From Shimia sp965227725 (GTDB taxonomy: Bacteria > Pseudomonadota > Alphaproteobacteria > Rhodobacterales > Rhodobacteraceae), in NCBI RefSeq assembly GCF_965227725.1, contig NZ_CBDDGH010000003.1:372001-436000 (forward strand): a DNA stretch of 64,000 nucleotides, read 5' to 3'. The notes beneath the pieces are model-generated. The model did no database searches and was not told the origin of the DNA. It was given only the letters and a program-made list of their open reading frames with translations. Of the stretch, positions 44,815-52,978 are shown one piece after another. The position numbers and the translations under genes were made by a program. How positions within the stretch are numbered: the stretch's first letter is position 1; every line of letters begins with the position of its first letter.

Positions 44815-45612
44815 ATGCCTCTGTTTCCCCGCCTGTTCCGCACCAAACCGCTCACCGAGAGCGCGCTTGCCCCGCAAAAGCCTTTCTTTGCCATCGGCGA
44901 TGTACATGGCTGCGCCGATCGTCTGGACGCCGCCCTTGGCTGGATCGCCGCCCGCCCTGAGGACGCAGAAGCACCGGTGGTGCTTCTCGGGGACTGTATA
45001 GATCGCGGCCCCAACAGCGCGGCTGTGCTGCGTCGGCTGTTCAGCCTGCGTACCGCCTGGCCGGACCTGATCTGCCTGCGTGGCAATCACGAGGAAATGC
45101 TGCTCGGCTTTCTGGATGATCCGGTCCAATACGCTCCAATGTGGCTTGGGGCTGGCGGCGCAGAAACCCTGCAAAGTTTCGGCCTCACACCGACCACCAA
45201 CAGCGAAGACGCGCTCTATGATCTGCGCGATGCCCTTGCGCAGGCCATGGGTGTCGAGATGATCCAATGGATGCTCGACTGGCCCTGGCTCTGGCAATCC
45301 GGCAACATCATTGCGGTTCACGCAGGTCTCGACCCAGCCCAATCGCCCGATGCCCAAGACCCGGCAGTGCTGACTTGGGGCAATGCCGACTGCTATGACA
45401 TTCGCCGCAAAGACGGACTGTTTGTGCTGCACGGCCATCTCATTGTGGATCGCACCGGCCTGATCAACGGGCGCATCGCAATCGACAGCGGCGTCTATGC
45501 GACCGGCGCGCTCACCGTGGCACGGATCGAAGCCGGTGGCCTTACGCTAAAGACAATAGACCAGCCTCATCCAGATGCGCCGCAAACTGCGCCGCCGCTG
45601 CCTGCCAAGTGA
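44815..45612 (+). CDS. Calcineurin-like metallophosphoesterase (PPP-type phosphatase)
   Basis: A 265-residue soluble phosphatase. All metal-site blocks are present: GDVHGCADRLD, GDCIDRGPNS, RGNHEEM, AVHAGLDP and HGHLIVD. This is the bacterial serine/threonine or diadenosine-tetraphosphatase-like group often found in polysaccharide loci. ATG 44815 is used over GTG 44812. The last 71 bases overlap the 3' end of the convergent glycosyltransferase gene. A role in reversing phosphorylation by the ExoP-like kinase is possible but unproven. Confidence 0.92.
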   Translation: MPLFPRLFRTKPLTESALAPQKPFFAIGDVHGCADRLDAALGWIAARPEDAEAPVVLLGDCIDRGPNSAAVLRRLFSLRTAWPDLICLRGNHEEMLLGFLDDPVQYAPMWLGAGGAETLQSFGLTPTTNSEDALYDLRDALAQAMGVEMIQWMLDWPWLWQSGNIIAVHAGLDPAQSPDAQDPAVLTWGNADCYDIRRKDGLFVLHGHLIVDRTGLINGRIAIDSGVYATGALTVARIEAGGLTLKTIDQPHPDAPQTAPPLPAK

Positions 45613-46636
45613 ATGCGGCACTCTGGGCGCGCCCTGCCTCGGCCCGTTCTTTCCTTTCCTCCTGGTTGTCAGCGATGTCCTGCATCGCAACAGTCCAAGC
45701 TTGAGCGTCTTCTGGATCGGCGTAGCGCGCCGCGCCACCACAGATCTCCGGCACAGCACCGCGCGGCGCAGCAATCACCGGACAGCCGCACATCATCGCC
45801 TCTACAGGAGGCAATCCAAATCCTTCCGTCAGCGATGGAAACGTCAGAGCCAGCGCATTTTCATATAGAGAGCGCAATTGCGCATCGCGCACCCGCCCCA
45901 ACAGGCGCACCGACGCACTTTCCCGCAAACCGTTTTCGCCAAATACCCGCGCATTGCCGCCACCTGCTATCACCAAGGGCGGTGCTCCCGCGCCGCGTCG
46001 CTCGGCCGCAGCAATCAACATTTTCAAGTTCTTATGCGGCGCCAAGCTGCCTATGGCGAGAAAATACCCCTGTGGCTCCAGCGCAAAATCTTTGAGGGTT
46101 CCCGGATCCGCAGCGGTGCGCAAAATATGGTCCGCCCCATTGTGCACCACCCGCGCCTTGCCGCGCGGCACGACACCATGCGCCTCCAGCTCCCCCGCTG
46201 AAAAGCGGGACACGGTCAGAACCAATTTGGCCTTCCGCCCCAATCGCGGCTGCACCGCGTGATACCACATGCGAAAGGCGCGCGCGTATGCCTGCCGCTG
46301 TGAGAACGCCTGCGCATCATGCATCATAACCACCTGATTTGCCAAGGCAATCGGCCCGATATTGCAAAGGCTGAGCAAGGTCTCCTCTGCCGCCAGACGG
46401 GGCAAAGAGACCTGTTCCCAAAGTTGCCCCTTCAAGATGCTGTCGGAAATTTCCACAGACTTGATCAAAGCGTCAGGAAAGGTTCCCAGCTCCTGAGTTG
46501 GTCCTGGCTGCGGCACCACACATCGCAGCTCCGGCGCATCGTCCCGCGCCAAAAACGCGCGCATCAGTTCCACAGCAACCCGGTCCACACCGGTTGGCGG
46601 TCGCGTCAAAAAGCGGCCATTGAGCAAAAGCGCCAT
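45542..46636 (-). CDS. Glycosyltransferase family 4/1 (GT-B)
   Basis: A 364-residue GT-B retaining glycosyltransferase acting at the cytoplasmic membrane in repeat-unit assembly. The N-terminal acceptor domain starts NGRFLTRPPTGVDRVAVEL; the C-terminal donor domain has GSLAPHKNLKML and the E-x7-E signature in EGFGLPPVEAM. Its first residues resemble those of the transferase at 52975 (NGRFLT), so the two may share ancestry. The donor sugar, possibly GDP-mannose given ManC, is not determined by sequence. Tail-to-tail overlap with the phosphatase gene. Confidence 0.9.
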   Translation of the reverse strand: MALLLNGRFLTRPPTGVDRVAVELMRAFLARDDAPELRCVVPQPGPTQELGTFPDALIKSVEISDSILKGQLWEQVSLPRLAAEETLLSLCNIGPIALANQVVMMHDAQAFSQRQAYARAFRMWYHAVQPRLGRKAKLVLTVSRFSAGELEAHGVVPRGKARVVHNGADHILRTAADPGTLKDFALEPQGYFLAIGSLAPHKNLKMLIAAAERRGAGAPPLVIAGGGNARVFGENGLRESASVRLLGRVRDAQLRSLYENALALTFPSLTEGFGLPPVEAMMCGCPVIAAPRGAVPEICGGAARYADPEDAQAWTVAMQDIADNQEERKERAEAGRAQSAAFTWQAAAAQFAAHLDEAGLLSLA

Positions 46637-46854
46637 CTCAAAAACACATCAAAGCAAACACATAAAAAACAGCCTCACCTTGCGAGCGGCTGCCGGATCT
46701 TTCAACACCATTGCCACTTGGAGGCGCAAAATCTGCCCAATGCTGGGCACTATCATCTCCCGCAGGTTGACAGAGCCCATCTTTCCAGCAGAGCTAAAAC
46801 AGAGATCCGACCCATCTTTGTGTAGCAAGACCCTTCGGGGAGAGGTCCTTGTCT

Positions 46855-47913
46855 ATGTTATGTAATGTACAAGTTCTGCGCGCTGTTGCCGCGACCATGG
46901 TGGTCCTGCACCACCTGCGCACGCCGTTGCTCCCATATGCCCCTTGGATCAAGGACATCCATGTAGGCGCGGCCGGGGTCGATATCTTCTTTGTGATTTC
47001 AGGCTTTATCATCACGCTGACCACGGCGCAGAGAACTGCGACGCCAGCACAATTCTTTGGACAGCGCGCCACACGCATCGTGCCACTTTACTGGCTGTTC
47101 CTATTGCTCATCGCTGGCATGGTGGCCATCGGCCTCCGCCCTGTGGGCCTCACTGACACAGACGCCACGCTGGCCAATCTGTTCAAATCCATGGCCTTCA
47201 TTCCGTTTGAACGCAGCAACGGCGCGCTTATGCCCATTCTCGGTGTCGGCTGGACCCTCAACTTCGAAGCGTTTTTCTACCTGCTCTTTGGCACAGCGCT
47301 TTTTCTGCCCAGTCGCCACCGTCTGATGGCGATCACCACTTGCCTTCTGCTCTTGCCGCTGGCTGGCCTGCTTCTACAGCCCTCCGGCGCGGTGGCCCGC
47401 TTCTTCACCAACAGTATTCTCTTGGAGTTTCTCGCCGGTTGCTGGCTGGCACATTGGTACCTGAAAGCAGGCCCCATTGGCGGGCGGCGCAGCACCGGCT
47501 GGCTGTTGATCACAGCCGGTGGTCTTGGGCTGGCTCTCCCAGAGATTTTCGACTGGGGTCCAGATTTCCAACAGCTCATGCCACTTCGTTTTTTAGTCTT
47601 CGGCCTGCCAGCCTTCTGCATCGTGGCTGGCGCACTTTACTTGGAGCGCGCCTCCCAATCGCTCAAATCCCCGTTTTGGCAACAACAAGGCGCTGCAAGC
47701 TACGCTCTCTATCTGTCTCACACCATTGTTTTGCAAATCGGAGAAAAAGGGCTCGCAGCCCTTAAGCTCGACGCCCTATTGGGGCCCATCAGCACTGCGG
47801 CAGTGCTGTTTGTTGCGGCAATCGCTGCGGGCACAGCCACCCACCTCTGGATCGAACGGCCCATAACCCGCTGGTGCCGAGACAGTTTCACCCCAAAGGG
47901 ATCACAGGCCTAG
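46855..47913 (+). CDS. Acyltransferase family 3 protein (OafA/YrhL-like)
   Basis: A 352-residue membrane acyltransferase with about ten hydrophobic segments that adds acetyl or other acyl groups to a surface polysaccharide. The catalytic-type histidine is in VVLHHLRTPLL, followed by AAGVDIFFVISGF and the arginine in RATRIVPLYWL. ATG 46855 is chosen since AGAGG lies nine bases upstream; TTG 46849 is too near that site. It predicts O-acylation of the polymer. Confidence 0.92.
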   Translation: MLCNVQVLRAVAATMVVLHHLRTPLLPYAPWIKDIHVGAAGVDIFFVISGFIITLTTAQRTATPAQFFGQRATRIVPLYWLFLLLIAGMVAIGLRPVGLTDTDATLANLFKSMAFIPFERSNGALMPILGVGWTLNFEAFFYLLFGTALFLPSRHRLMAITTCLLLLPLAGLLLQPSGAVARFFTNSILLEFLAGCWLAHWYLKAGPIGGRRSTGWLLITAGGLGLALPEIFDWGPDFQQLMPLRFLVFGLPAFCIVAGALYLERASQSLKSPFWQQQGAASYALYLSHTIVLQIGEKGLAALKLDALLGPISTAAVLFVAAIAAGTATHLWIERPITRWCRDSFTPKGSQA

Positions 47914-47921
47914 ATCGCCAG

Positions 47922-48842
47922 CTATCGGTAAATCCGCTGCAGAACCGCGGCAACGCTCTGAATGGCAATGGCTTCGCTGCGCGAGAAGGTTTGCGCCGCC
48001 ACCCGTTGCGGCCGGATCTGGATCACCCCTCTGTCAAAGCGATCCGGATTTCCAAGGACAGAATGATACTGCGCGCCCGGTGCGACATCCCTCTCGCCAC
48101 GCCAATTCATCGTGTCCACCAGCCCCGAAAACCAAGGCTCCAGCGCAGCGTGCAAGGTCGGGCGCGGCGCTTTGGCAAAATCCAAATAGTTCACGCGACT
48201 CACCTTCTGCCCTCGGCGGGCCAGACTGCGCGCGGCTTGTTCCACCTTGATCCAATCAAGCGCCGCGTTGCCCAAACTTGGCTTATTCATCAAGCTATTG
48301 GTGGAGGGTTCAAATTTCGGCTTACGCCATGACGCGATCACATCACGGGCATTGCGATAGGCGTGTAAAAACACCGGAGGGCGTTCTGAGGCGGCCAAAG
48401 CCCAAGCCCGCGGCCCCGCCTTGGAACTGTCGAGCACGATCTCGGCACCGCTCGCAACCCGCACGCCGTCAAACAGCCGAGCCTGCAATGCGTTAAAACG
48501 TACAATGCCCGGATCGCGCGCAATCTTCCTGAGATCATACCGCTTTCGCACTAGAAACTTATTGCGGATCACGCTGTCCTCCAGCTCCGCAAGTTCCGCC
48601 AGATCATCCGCATCAATTTCAGCGTGCGACAAGGCGCTTTGCCAGAAAGTGCAATCGGGTACGGTGGCACCGCAGGAACACATCAACCCGTCAATCGGCA
48701 GCCGCCACAGTGCGTGGATTTCTCCAACGCCCACCAATCTGTCTGAACTGTTGAGGACGCGCTCCATAACGGTGGAGCCGCTGCGCCCGGAGCCGACGAT
48801 GTAAATCAGCCTGTCCAAGAAACCACCCGCAAAACAAATCAA
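47922..48842 (-). CDS. Sulfotransferase
   Basis: A 306-residue PAPS-dependent sulfotransferase. The 5'-phosphosulfate loop is VGSGRSGSTVMERVL (residues ~16-30), and the 3'-phosphate-binding block is AYRNARDVIASW. A GLMCSCGATVPDC stretch with four cysteines is unusual and may bind metal. In this locus it would add sulfate to the exopolysaccharide. It is convergent with the acyltransferase gene, eight bases apart. Confidence 0.9.
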   Translation of the reverse strand: MICFAGGFLDRLIYIVGSGRSGSTVMERVLNSSDRLVGVGEIHALWRLPIDGLMCSCGATVPDCTFWQSALSHAEIDADDLAELAELEDSVIRNKFLVRKRYDLRKIARDPGIVRFNALQARLFDGVRVASGAEIVLDSSKAGPRAWALAASERPPVFLHAYRNARDVIASWRKPKFEPSTNSLMNKPSLGNAALDWIKVEQAARSLARRGQKVSRVNYLDFAKAPRPTLHAALEPWFSGLVDTMNWRGERDVAPGAQYHSVLGNPDRFDRGVIQIRPQRVAAQTFSRSEAIAIQSVAAVLQRIYR

Positions 48843-48963
48843 CCAACGCTGCCAGCTTATCGCGCGGCCCGTTTGCGGTAAACGACACAGGCTATTCAGG
48901 CAGGTCCGTTTGGCCAGTCGCTCATTTTTTGATCAGGCTGCTTTGCTCAACGGTATCTCGTGT

Positions 48964-49410
48964 TCACGCGAGAAGTGCTTCCAAGCGATCATCCTGCTGG
49001 CCTTCGCCCTGCTGAAAGCATCCGAAGAAGTTGACGGCCTCACTCCTCCCGCCCAGCTGAGTGCGCGATGCCACAAAATCCGGACCACGCTCATCAACGT
49101 GCGCCAGCTTCAACACCAACCGGTCACTTTCAAAGATATCAAAGCTGATGGCGCGCTCACATACTTCATCGCCAGCCAGTGCCGTTTCATCGACATCGTC
49201 CCGCAACATATCTGATGAGCCACCATCGGTCAGAGAGTCGTCTACCGTCACCTCAGCCAAACGATCCACGCCATTTGCGCCGATCACATTGTCATCTCCG
49301 TGCCCGACAAAGAGCGCCTCGCCCCCTTGGCGGGAGGTCCAGCGGCTCTCATCGCGGTCAAGCTTCAGAGTTCTGTCTTTCAAGACATCGCGTTCTGCGG
49401 TGTCAGTCAT
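48964..49410 (-). CDS. Small RTX-like acidic protein (uncertain)
   Basis: A 148-residue frame. ATG 49410 is preceded by AAGGTGGAGAAG, and the product is acidic. Residues ~30-70 resemble degenerate calcium-binding repeats (GHGDDNVIGANGVDRL, then DDSLTDGGSSDML), and a later strand (ISFDIFESDRLVLKL) looks like the closing segment of RTX-type domains. The opposite strand also has an open frame of similar length, but with serine-rich, low-complexity composition. It could be a short secreted calcium-binding protein or a relic of a larger one. Confidence 0.45.
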   Translation of the reverse strand: MTDTAERDVLKDRTLKLDRDESRWTSRQGGEALFVGHGDDNVIGANGVDRLAEVTVDDSLTDGGSSDMLRDDVDETALAGDEVCERAISFDIFESDRLVLKLAHVDERGPDFVASRTQLGGRSEAVNFFGCFQQGEGQQDDRLEALLA

Positions 49411-50043
49411 TTTGTCTTCTCCACCTTGGCGCAGACCTTCTGGCTCCTGCACCGGATTGGGACTTTGCGTCCGATCTTCTCTGCCGACCATCGCGGCTTG
49501 CTTATGCGCCGGGCTGACGAACCGATCCGTTGAATGCGCCCCCACTCGATGAAAATGCTCCACAGGCTGTGCATACGCACTCCTCCCGCGACATTTAGGA
49601 AACGGCCACTATTCCTCAGTTCAATTCCGGCACCACAATTGCTTCAACAGAGTCGATATCTCTGCGAAGTTAATTTTCTACTGATCACTGGAAACGGTGG
49701 CAGCGGCATTACGCACGCGCCTGACACAAGATTATTTTTGCCTTTTGAATTATTTCGAGCGCATTTGCGAGACACGAATAGTTAACAAAATAATAATTCG
49801 GCAAATTGCCGCCGAACTGACGTTAAAGCAACCAGCAAACAATCGCCCATAACGCCGTCAGCAATGCTGACTTCGCTCACTTTCTGTTGATCAAGTCCCC
49901 AAGGGCGACACGCCAATTCAACGCTCAAACATTTCGATAATTTCGCCAAATCCAAACCACGGCAGCGTTTCAAAAATCACAAAATCAAAATTAATCCTTC
50001 ATTAATCTTTTATGAACAATACTTAACCATAAGGAGAATAATT
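49411..50043. other. AT-rich intergenic region upstream of the manC unit
   Basis: 633 bases without a convincing gene. It contains the dyad CGGCAA (49799-49804) / TTGCCG (49806-49811) and a perfect CtrA-type box at 49991-50005. The composition is much more AT-rich than the genes on both sides, as seen also upstream of exoY. Confidence 0.55.
49991..50005. promoter_or_regulatory. CtrA-type binding site (TTAA-N7-TTAA)
   Basis: TTAA (49991-49994), seven bases, TTAA (50002-50005), the full consensus for the alphaproteobacterial response regulator CtrA. It is 38 bases before the start of a small gene with an ideal ribosome binding site and ~360 bases before manC. Occupancy is inferred. Confidence 0.55.
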
Positions 50044-50265
50044 ATGAAAAACATCTCCTCAAAATCAGCACGACATCTGTCGATAAATCGACCAGAAAGA
50101 ACGGCAAAAAACCGAAACCGCCATGAAAACAAAGCCGCATACTCTTTCGTGCGGAACTTTCCTCAAACGGTTAGTTCATGCGCAAAAGAGCTGGCGAAGA
50201 GCCTAATTTTCAGGCAATCTCCCGCAGCGGGTGATAGTTTTGTGACAATGTTCTCAATAACTTGA
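50044..50265 (+). CDS. Small basic protein of unknown function (73 residues)
   Basis: ATG 50044 follows AAGGAGA with a seven-base gap, the best ribosome binding site in the area. The product is basic in its first half (KNISSKSARHLSINRPERT, then KNRNRHENK) and has no recognised domain, signal or membrane segment. It lies between the CtrA-type box and the manC control region. It may be a true small protein or a leader peptide; the coding signal itself is weak. Confidence 0.45.
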   Translation: MKNISSKSARHLSINRPERTAKNRNRHENKAAYSFVRNFPQTVSSCAKELAKSLIFRQSPAAGDSFVTMFSIT

Positions 50266-50288
50266 GACAGTCACACGATACACTTATA

Positions 50289-50342
50289 CCTGAATTCAGT
50301 TTCAGGATCTGCGTATACTTCCTGATTTTTTTTCAGGATCTG
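50289..50342. promoter_or_regulatory. Tandem dyad repeat upstream of manC
   Basis: Two copies of CCTGA-N7/8-TCAGGATCTG: CCTGA 50289-50293 with TCAGG 50302-50306, and CCTGA 50321-50325 with TCAGG 50333-50337. The shared TTTCAGGATCTG runs start 31 bases apart (50300 and 50331), three helical turns, as expected for a cooperative operator or an activator site. It ends 26 bases before manC. Confidence 0.6.
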
Positions 50343-50368
50343 TAGATTAATATTGGAGATAACCCCGA

Positions 50369-51817
50369 ATGAAAATTTCGCCGGTTTTACTTTGTGGCGG
50401 TTCTGGAACGCGCTTGTGGCCTCTTTCTAGAAAGAGTTACCCCAAGCAATTTGTCGAATTGGTTGGCACGCACACTCTTTTTCAAGCATCCGCTCAGCGC
50501 CTGACGGGCGGCATTGAAAATATGAACTTCTCAACTCCCGTTGTTATTACAAATTCAGACTTCCGTTTTATTGTCACCGAGCAATTAATGGATATCGGAA
50601 TTGACCCCAAAACCATTCTAATTGAACCCGAGGGTCGCAATACCGCACCCGCCGTATTGGCAGCGGCCCTGCACCTCTACTCCGAAGACCGGGACGCCGT
50701 CATGCTTGTGGGGCCATCTGACCACGTGGTGCCTGATGTGACCGCATTTCAGGCCAGTGTCAAAGCAGCGCTGCCTGCGCTTGAGCGTGGTGAACTGGTG
50801 ACATTCGGCATCACGCCAACCTCTCCGGAAACCGGTTACGGCTACTTGGAGCTCGCAGGCTCCCCCGAAAACGCTGAAGGCACGATCAAGCTGTCGCGCT
50901 TTGTCGAAAAACCAAAGCTTGAGGTGGCCCAGGCCATGCTTGAGCAGGGCAACTATCTTTGGAATGCGGGCATCTTCCTGTTCAAAGCCAAAGACATTAT
51001 CGCCGCCTTTGAGGCGCACGCCCCCAACCTCATCCCCCCAGTCCAGGCCTCTGTTGAGGCGGCAGAAGTGGACCTTGGCTTCCTGCGTCTGGCGCCAGAG
51101 CCCTGGAGCGCGGCCGAAGACATCTCCATCGACTACGCGGTGATGGAGCGGGCCACCAATCTCTCAGTGTTGCCTTTCTCCGGCTATTGGTCTGATCTTG
51201 GCGGCTGGGACTCCGTATGGCGCAACAGTGATCAGAACGACCAAGGTGTCGCGCTATCAGGCAATGCCACCGATCTTGGCTGCCGCAACACCTTGCTGCG
51301 CTCTGAAACCGACACCCAGGAAATCGTAGGCATCGGCTTGGAAAACATCATTGCCGTGGCCATGAACGACGCGGTTCTGGTCGCGGATATGAGCAAGGCG
51401 CAAGACGTGAAACACGCCGTCACCGCGCTCAAGTCCAAAAACGCCCTACAGGCAACCGCATTCCCCAAAGATCACCGTCCTTGGGGCTGGTTTGAAAGTC
51501 TCGTCATTGGCGATCGCTTTCAGGTCAAACGTATCCATGTCCACCCGGGCGCATCCCTGTCTCTGCAATCCCATCACCATCGGGCAGAGCACTGGATCGT
51601 CGTGGAGGGCACGGCAAGAGTAACGGTGGACAACACCGAACAACTGGTATCGGAAAACCAATCAATCTACGTCCCGCTTGGGGCGGTTCACCGGATGGAA
51701 AACCCTGGCAAAGTCCCCATGGTTCTCATCGAAGTTCAAACCGGCAGCTATCTCGGCGAAGATGACATCATTCGCTACGAAGATGTGTATTCGCGGGGGC
51801 AAGGTGCCAAAGGATAG
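50369..51817 (+). CDS. manC: Mannose-1-phosphate guanylyltransferase / mannose-6-phosphate isomerase
   Basis: Bifunctional enzyme supplying GDP-mannose. The 482-residue protein has the nucleotidyltransferase signature CGGSGTRLWPLSRKSYPKQF at the N-terminus, GRNTAPAVLAAAL, FVEKPKLEVA, and a C-terminal type II isomerase cupin (residues ~350-475) with metal ligands in HVHPGASLSLQSHHHRAEHW. It heads a unit with two glycosyltransferases and shows that the polymer contains mannose or a GDP-mannose-derived sugar. Its upstream region carries tandem dyads. Confidence 0.97.
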   Translation: MKISPVLLCGGSGTRLWPLSRKSYPKQFVELVGTHTLFQASAQRLTGGIENMNFSTPVVITNSDFRFIVTEQLMDIGIDPKTILIEPEGRNTAPAVLAAALHLYSEDRDAVMLVGPSDHVVPDVTAFQASVKAALPALERGELVTFGITPTSPETGYGYLELAGSPENAEGTIKLSRFVEKPKLEVAQAMLEQGNYLWNAGIFLFKAKDIIAAFEAHAPNLIPPVQASVEAAEVDLGFLRLAPEPWSAAEDISIDYAVMERATNLSVLPFSGYWSDLGGWDSVWRNSDQNDQGVALSGNATDLGCRNTLLRSETDTQEIVGIGLENIIAVAMNDAVLVADMSKAQDVKHAVTALKSKNALQATAFPKDHRPWGWFESLVIGDRFQVKRIHVHPGASLSLQSHHHRAEHWIVVEGTARVTVDNTEQLVSENQSIYVPLGAVHRMENPGKVPMVLIEVQTGSYLGEDDIIRYEDVYSRGQGAKG

Positions 51818-51829
51818 GTAGGTTTCGCC

Positions 51830-52978
51830 ATGTTGATGCGCTCCCCGGCACGCAACATCGCACTTGTACATGACTGGTTCCCCGGACTTGCTGGAGGAGA
51901 GCACGTAACCGCCGAATTGGCGCGTGCTTTCCCCGGCGCTCCCATACACACTCTCTTTGATTTTCTCACCGAGGAAGAGCGTGACTACGCTACAAACGGC
52001 GGGCTCAGCCCGCTCAAGGTCAGCCGGCTCAATCGGCTGCCCGGCGTGCAGAAATACTACCGATATCTGCTGCTTCAATGCGCCCGCGAGATCGAAAAAT
52101 TCGACATGCGTGGCTTTGATTGCGTGATCAGCTCCTCCGCCGCCTTTTCCAAGGGCGTGATCACCGGGGTCGACCAACCCCATATCGCGTATATTCACTC
52201 GCCACCCCGCTATGCCTGGGATCTTGCGCCAGAATATCTGGACAGTCTCGGTGGCGGCTTTCTGGGCCAGCTCAAGCGCCACCTTGCACACGGCATGCTC
52301 CACAAATTCCGCCTTTGGGATCTGCGCACGGTGAATATGGTGGACCACATCGTCGCCAATTCGGAATTCATCGCCAAGCGCATCGAAAAAGTCTACCGCC
52401 GTAAGGCGCAAGTGATCCACCCTCCCATTGATATGGAGCGCTTCCCCTATAACGAGGGCGCGCGTGATGACTACTTTGTCACTGCCTCCCGCTTTGTGCC
52501 CTACAAACGCATCGACCTCATTGTCGAAACCTTCGCTCGCCGCCCGGACCTCAAACTCAAAGTCGTGGGAACCGGCCCGGAGCAGTCGCGCATCATGGCC
52601 CTTGCCGGCCCCAATGTGGAGTTCACCGGTCGCCTTGCCGACGCCGATATGGCCAAATGTTTCCGCAATGCCCGCGCCTTTCTTTTTGCCGCGCTTGAGG
52701 ATTTTGGCATGGTCCCGGTCGAGGCGCAGGCCTGCGGCACTCCGGTTATTGCCTTTGGTGTTGGTGGCTCTGCGGAGACCGTGCGCGGGCTGGACAAAGG
52801 CGACCCCACCGGCGTGCTCTATAACGAACAGAGCATTCCGTCGTTGCTCGGAGCGGTCGATCAGTTCCTTGCGGTGGAGGACGACATCAAACCCAAAGCC
52901 GTGCGCCGCCACGCCGAAAGCTTCCGCAAAGAAGTGTTTCAAAAGAAAATGCAGCAGCTGGTTGAGGAGATCATGTGA
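51830..52978 (+). CDS. Glycosyltransferase family 4 (probable mannosyltransferase)
   Basis: A 382-residue GT-B transferase. The N-terminus has IALVHDWFPGLAGGEHVTAEL, the middle HIAYIHSPPRYAWDL, and the donor domain FVPYKRID with the E-x7-E element EDFGMVPVEAQ. This pattern is that of WbaZ-like mannosyltransferases, which fits its position 12 bases after manC. The next gene's GTG start overlaps its end by four bases. Confidence 0.92.
   Translation: MLMRSPARNIALVHDWFPGLAGGEHVTAELARAFPGAPIHTLFDFLTEEERDYATNGGLSPLKVSRLNRLPGVQKYYRYLLLQCAREIEKFDMRGFDCVISSSAAFSKGVITGVDQPHIAYIHSPPRYAWDLAPEYLDSLGGGFLGQLKRHLAHGMLHKFRLWDLRTVNMVDHIVANSEFIAKRIEKVYRRKAQVIHPPIDMERFPYNEGARDDYFVTASRFVPYKRIDLIVETFARRPDLKLKVVGTGPEQSRIMALAGPNVEFTGRLADADMAKCFRNARAFLFAALEDFGMVPVEAQACGTPVIAFGVGGSAETVRGLDKGDPTGVLYNEQSIPSLLGAVDQFLAVEDDIKPKAVRRHAESFRKEVFQKKMQQLVEEIM

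Noticed and set aside
49061..49552. Plus-strand 163-codon frame opposite the small RTX-like gene
   Set aside because: Serine-rich low-complexity product with no start signal; the minus frame has a good ribosome binding site and RTX-like pattern, though neither is certain.
49534..49785. Plus-strand 83-codon frame before the manC region
   Set aside because: No ribosome binding site or recognisable domain, and composition shifts midway into the AT-rich intergenic DNA.
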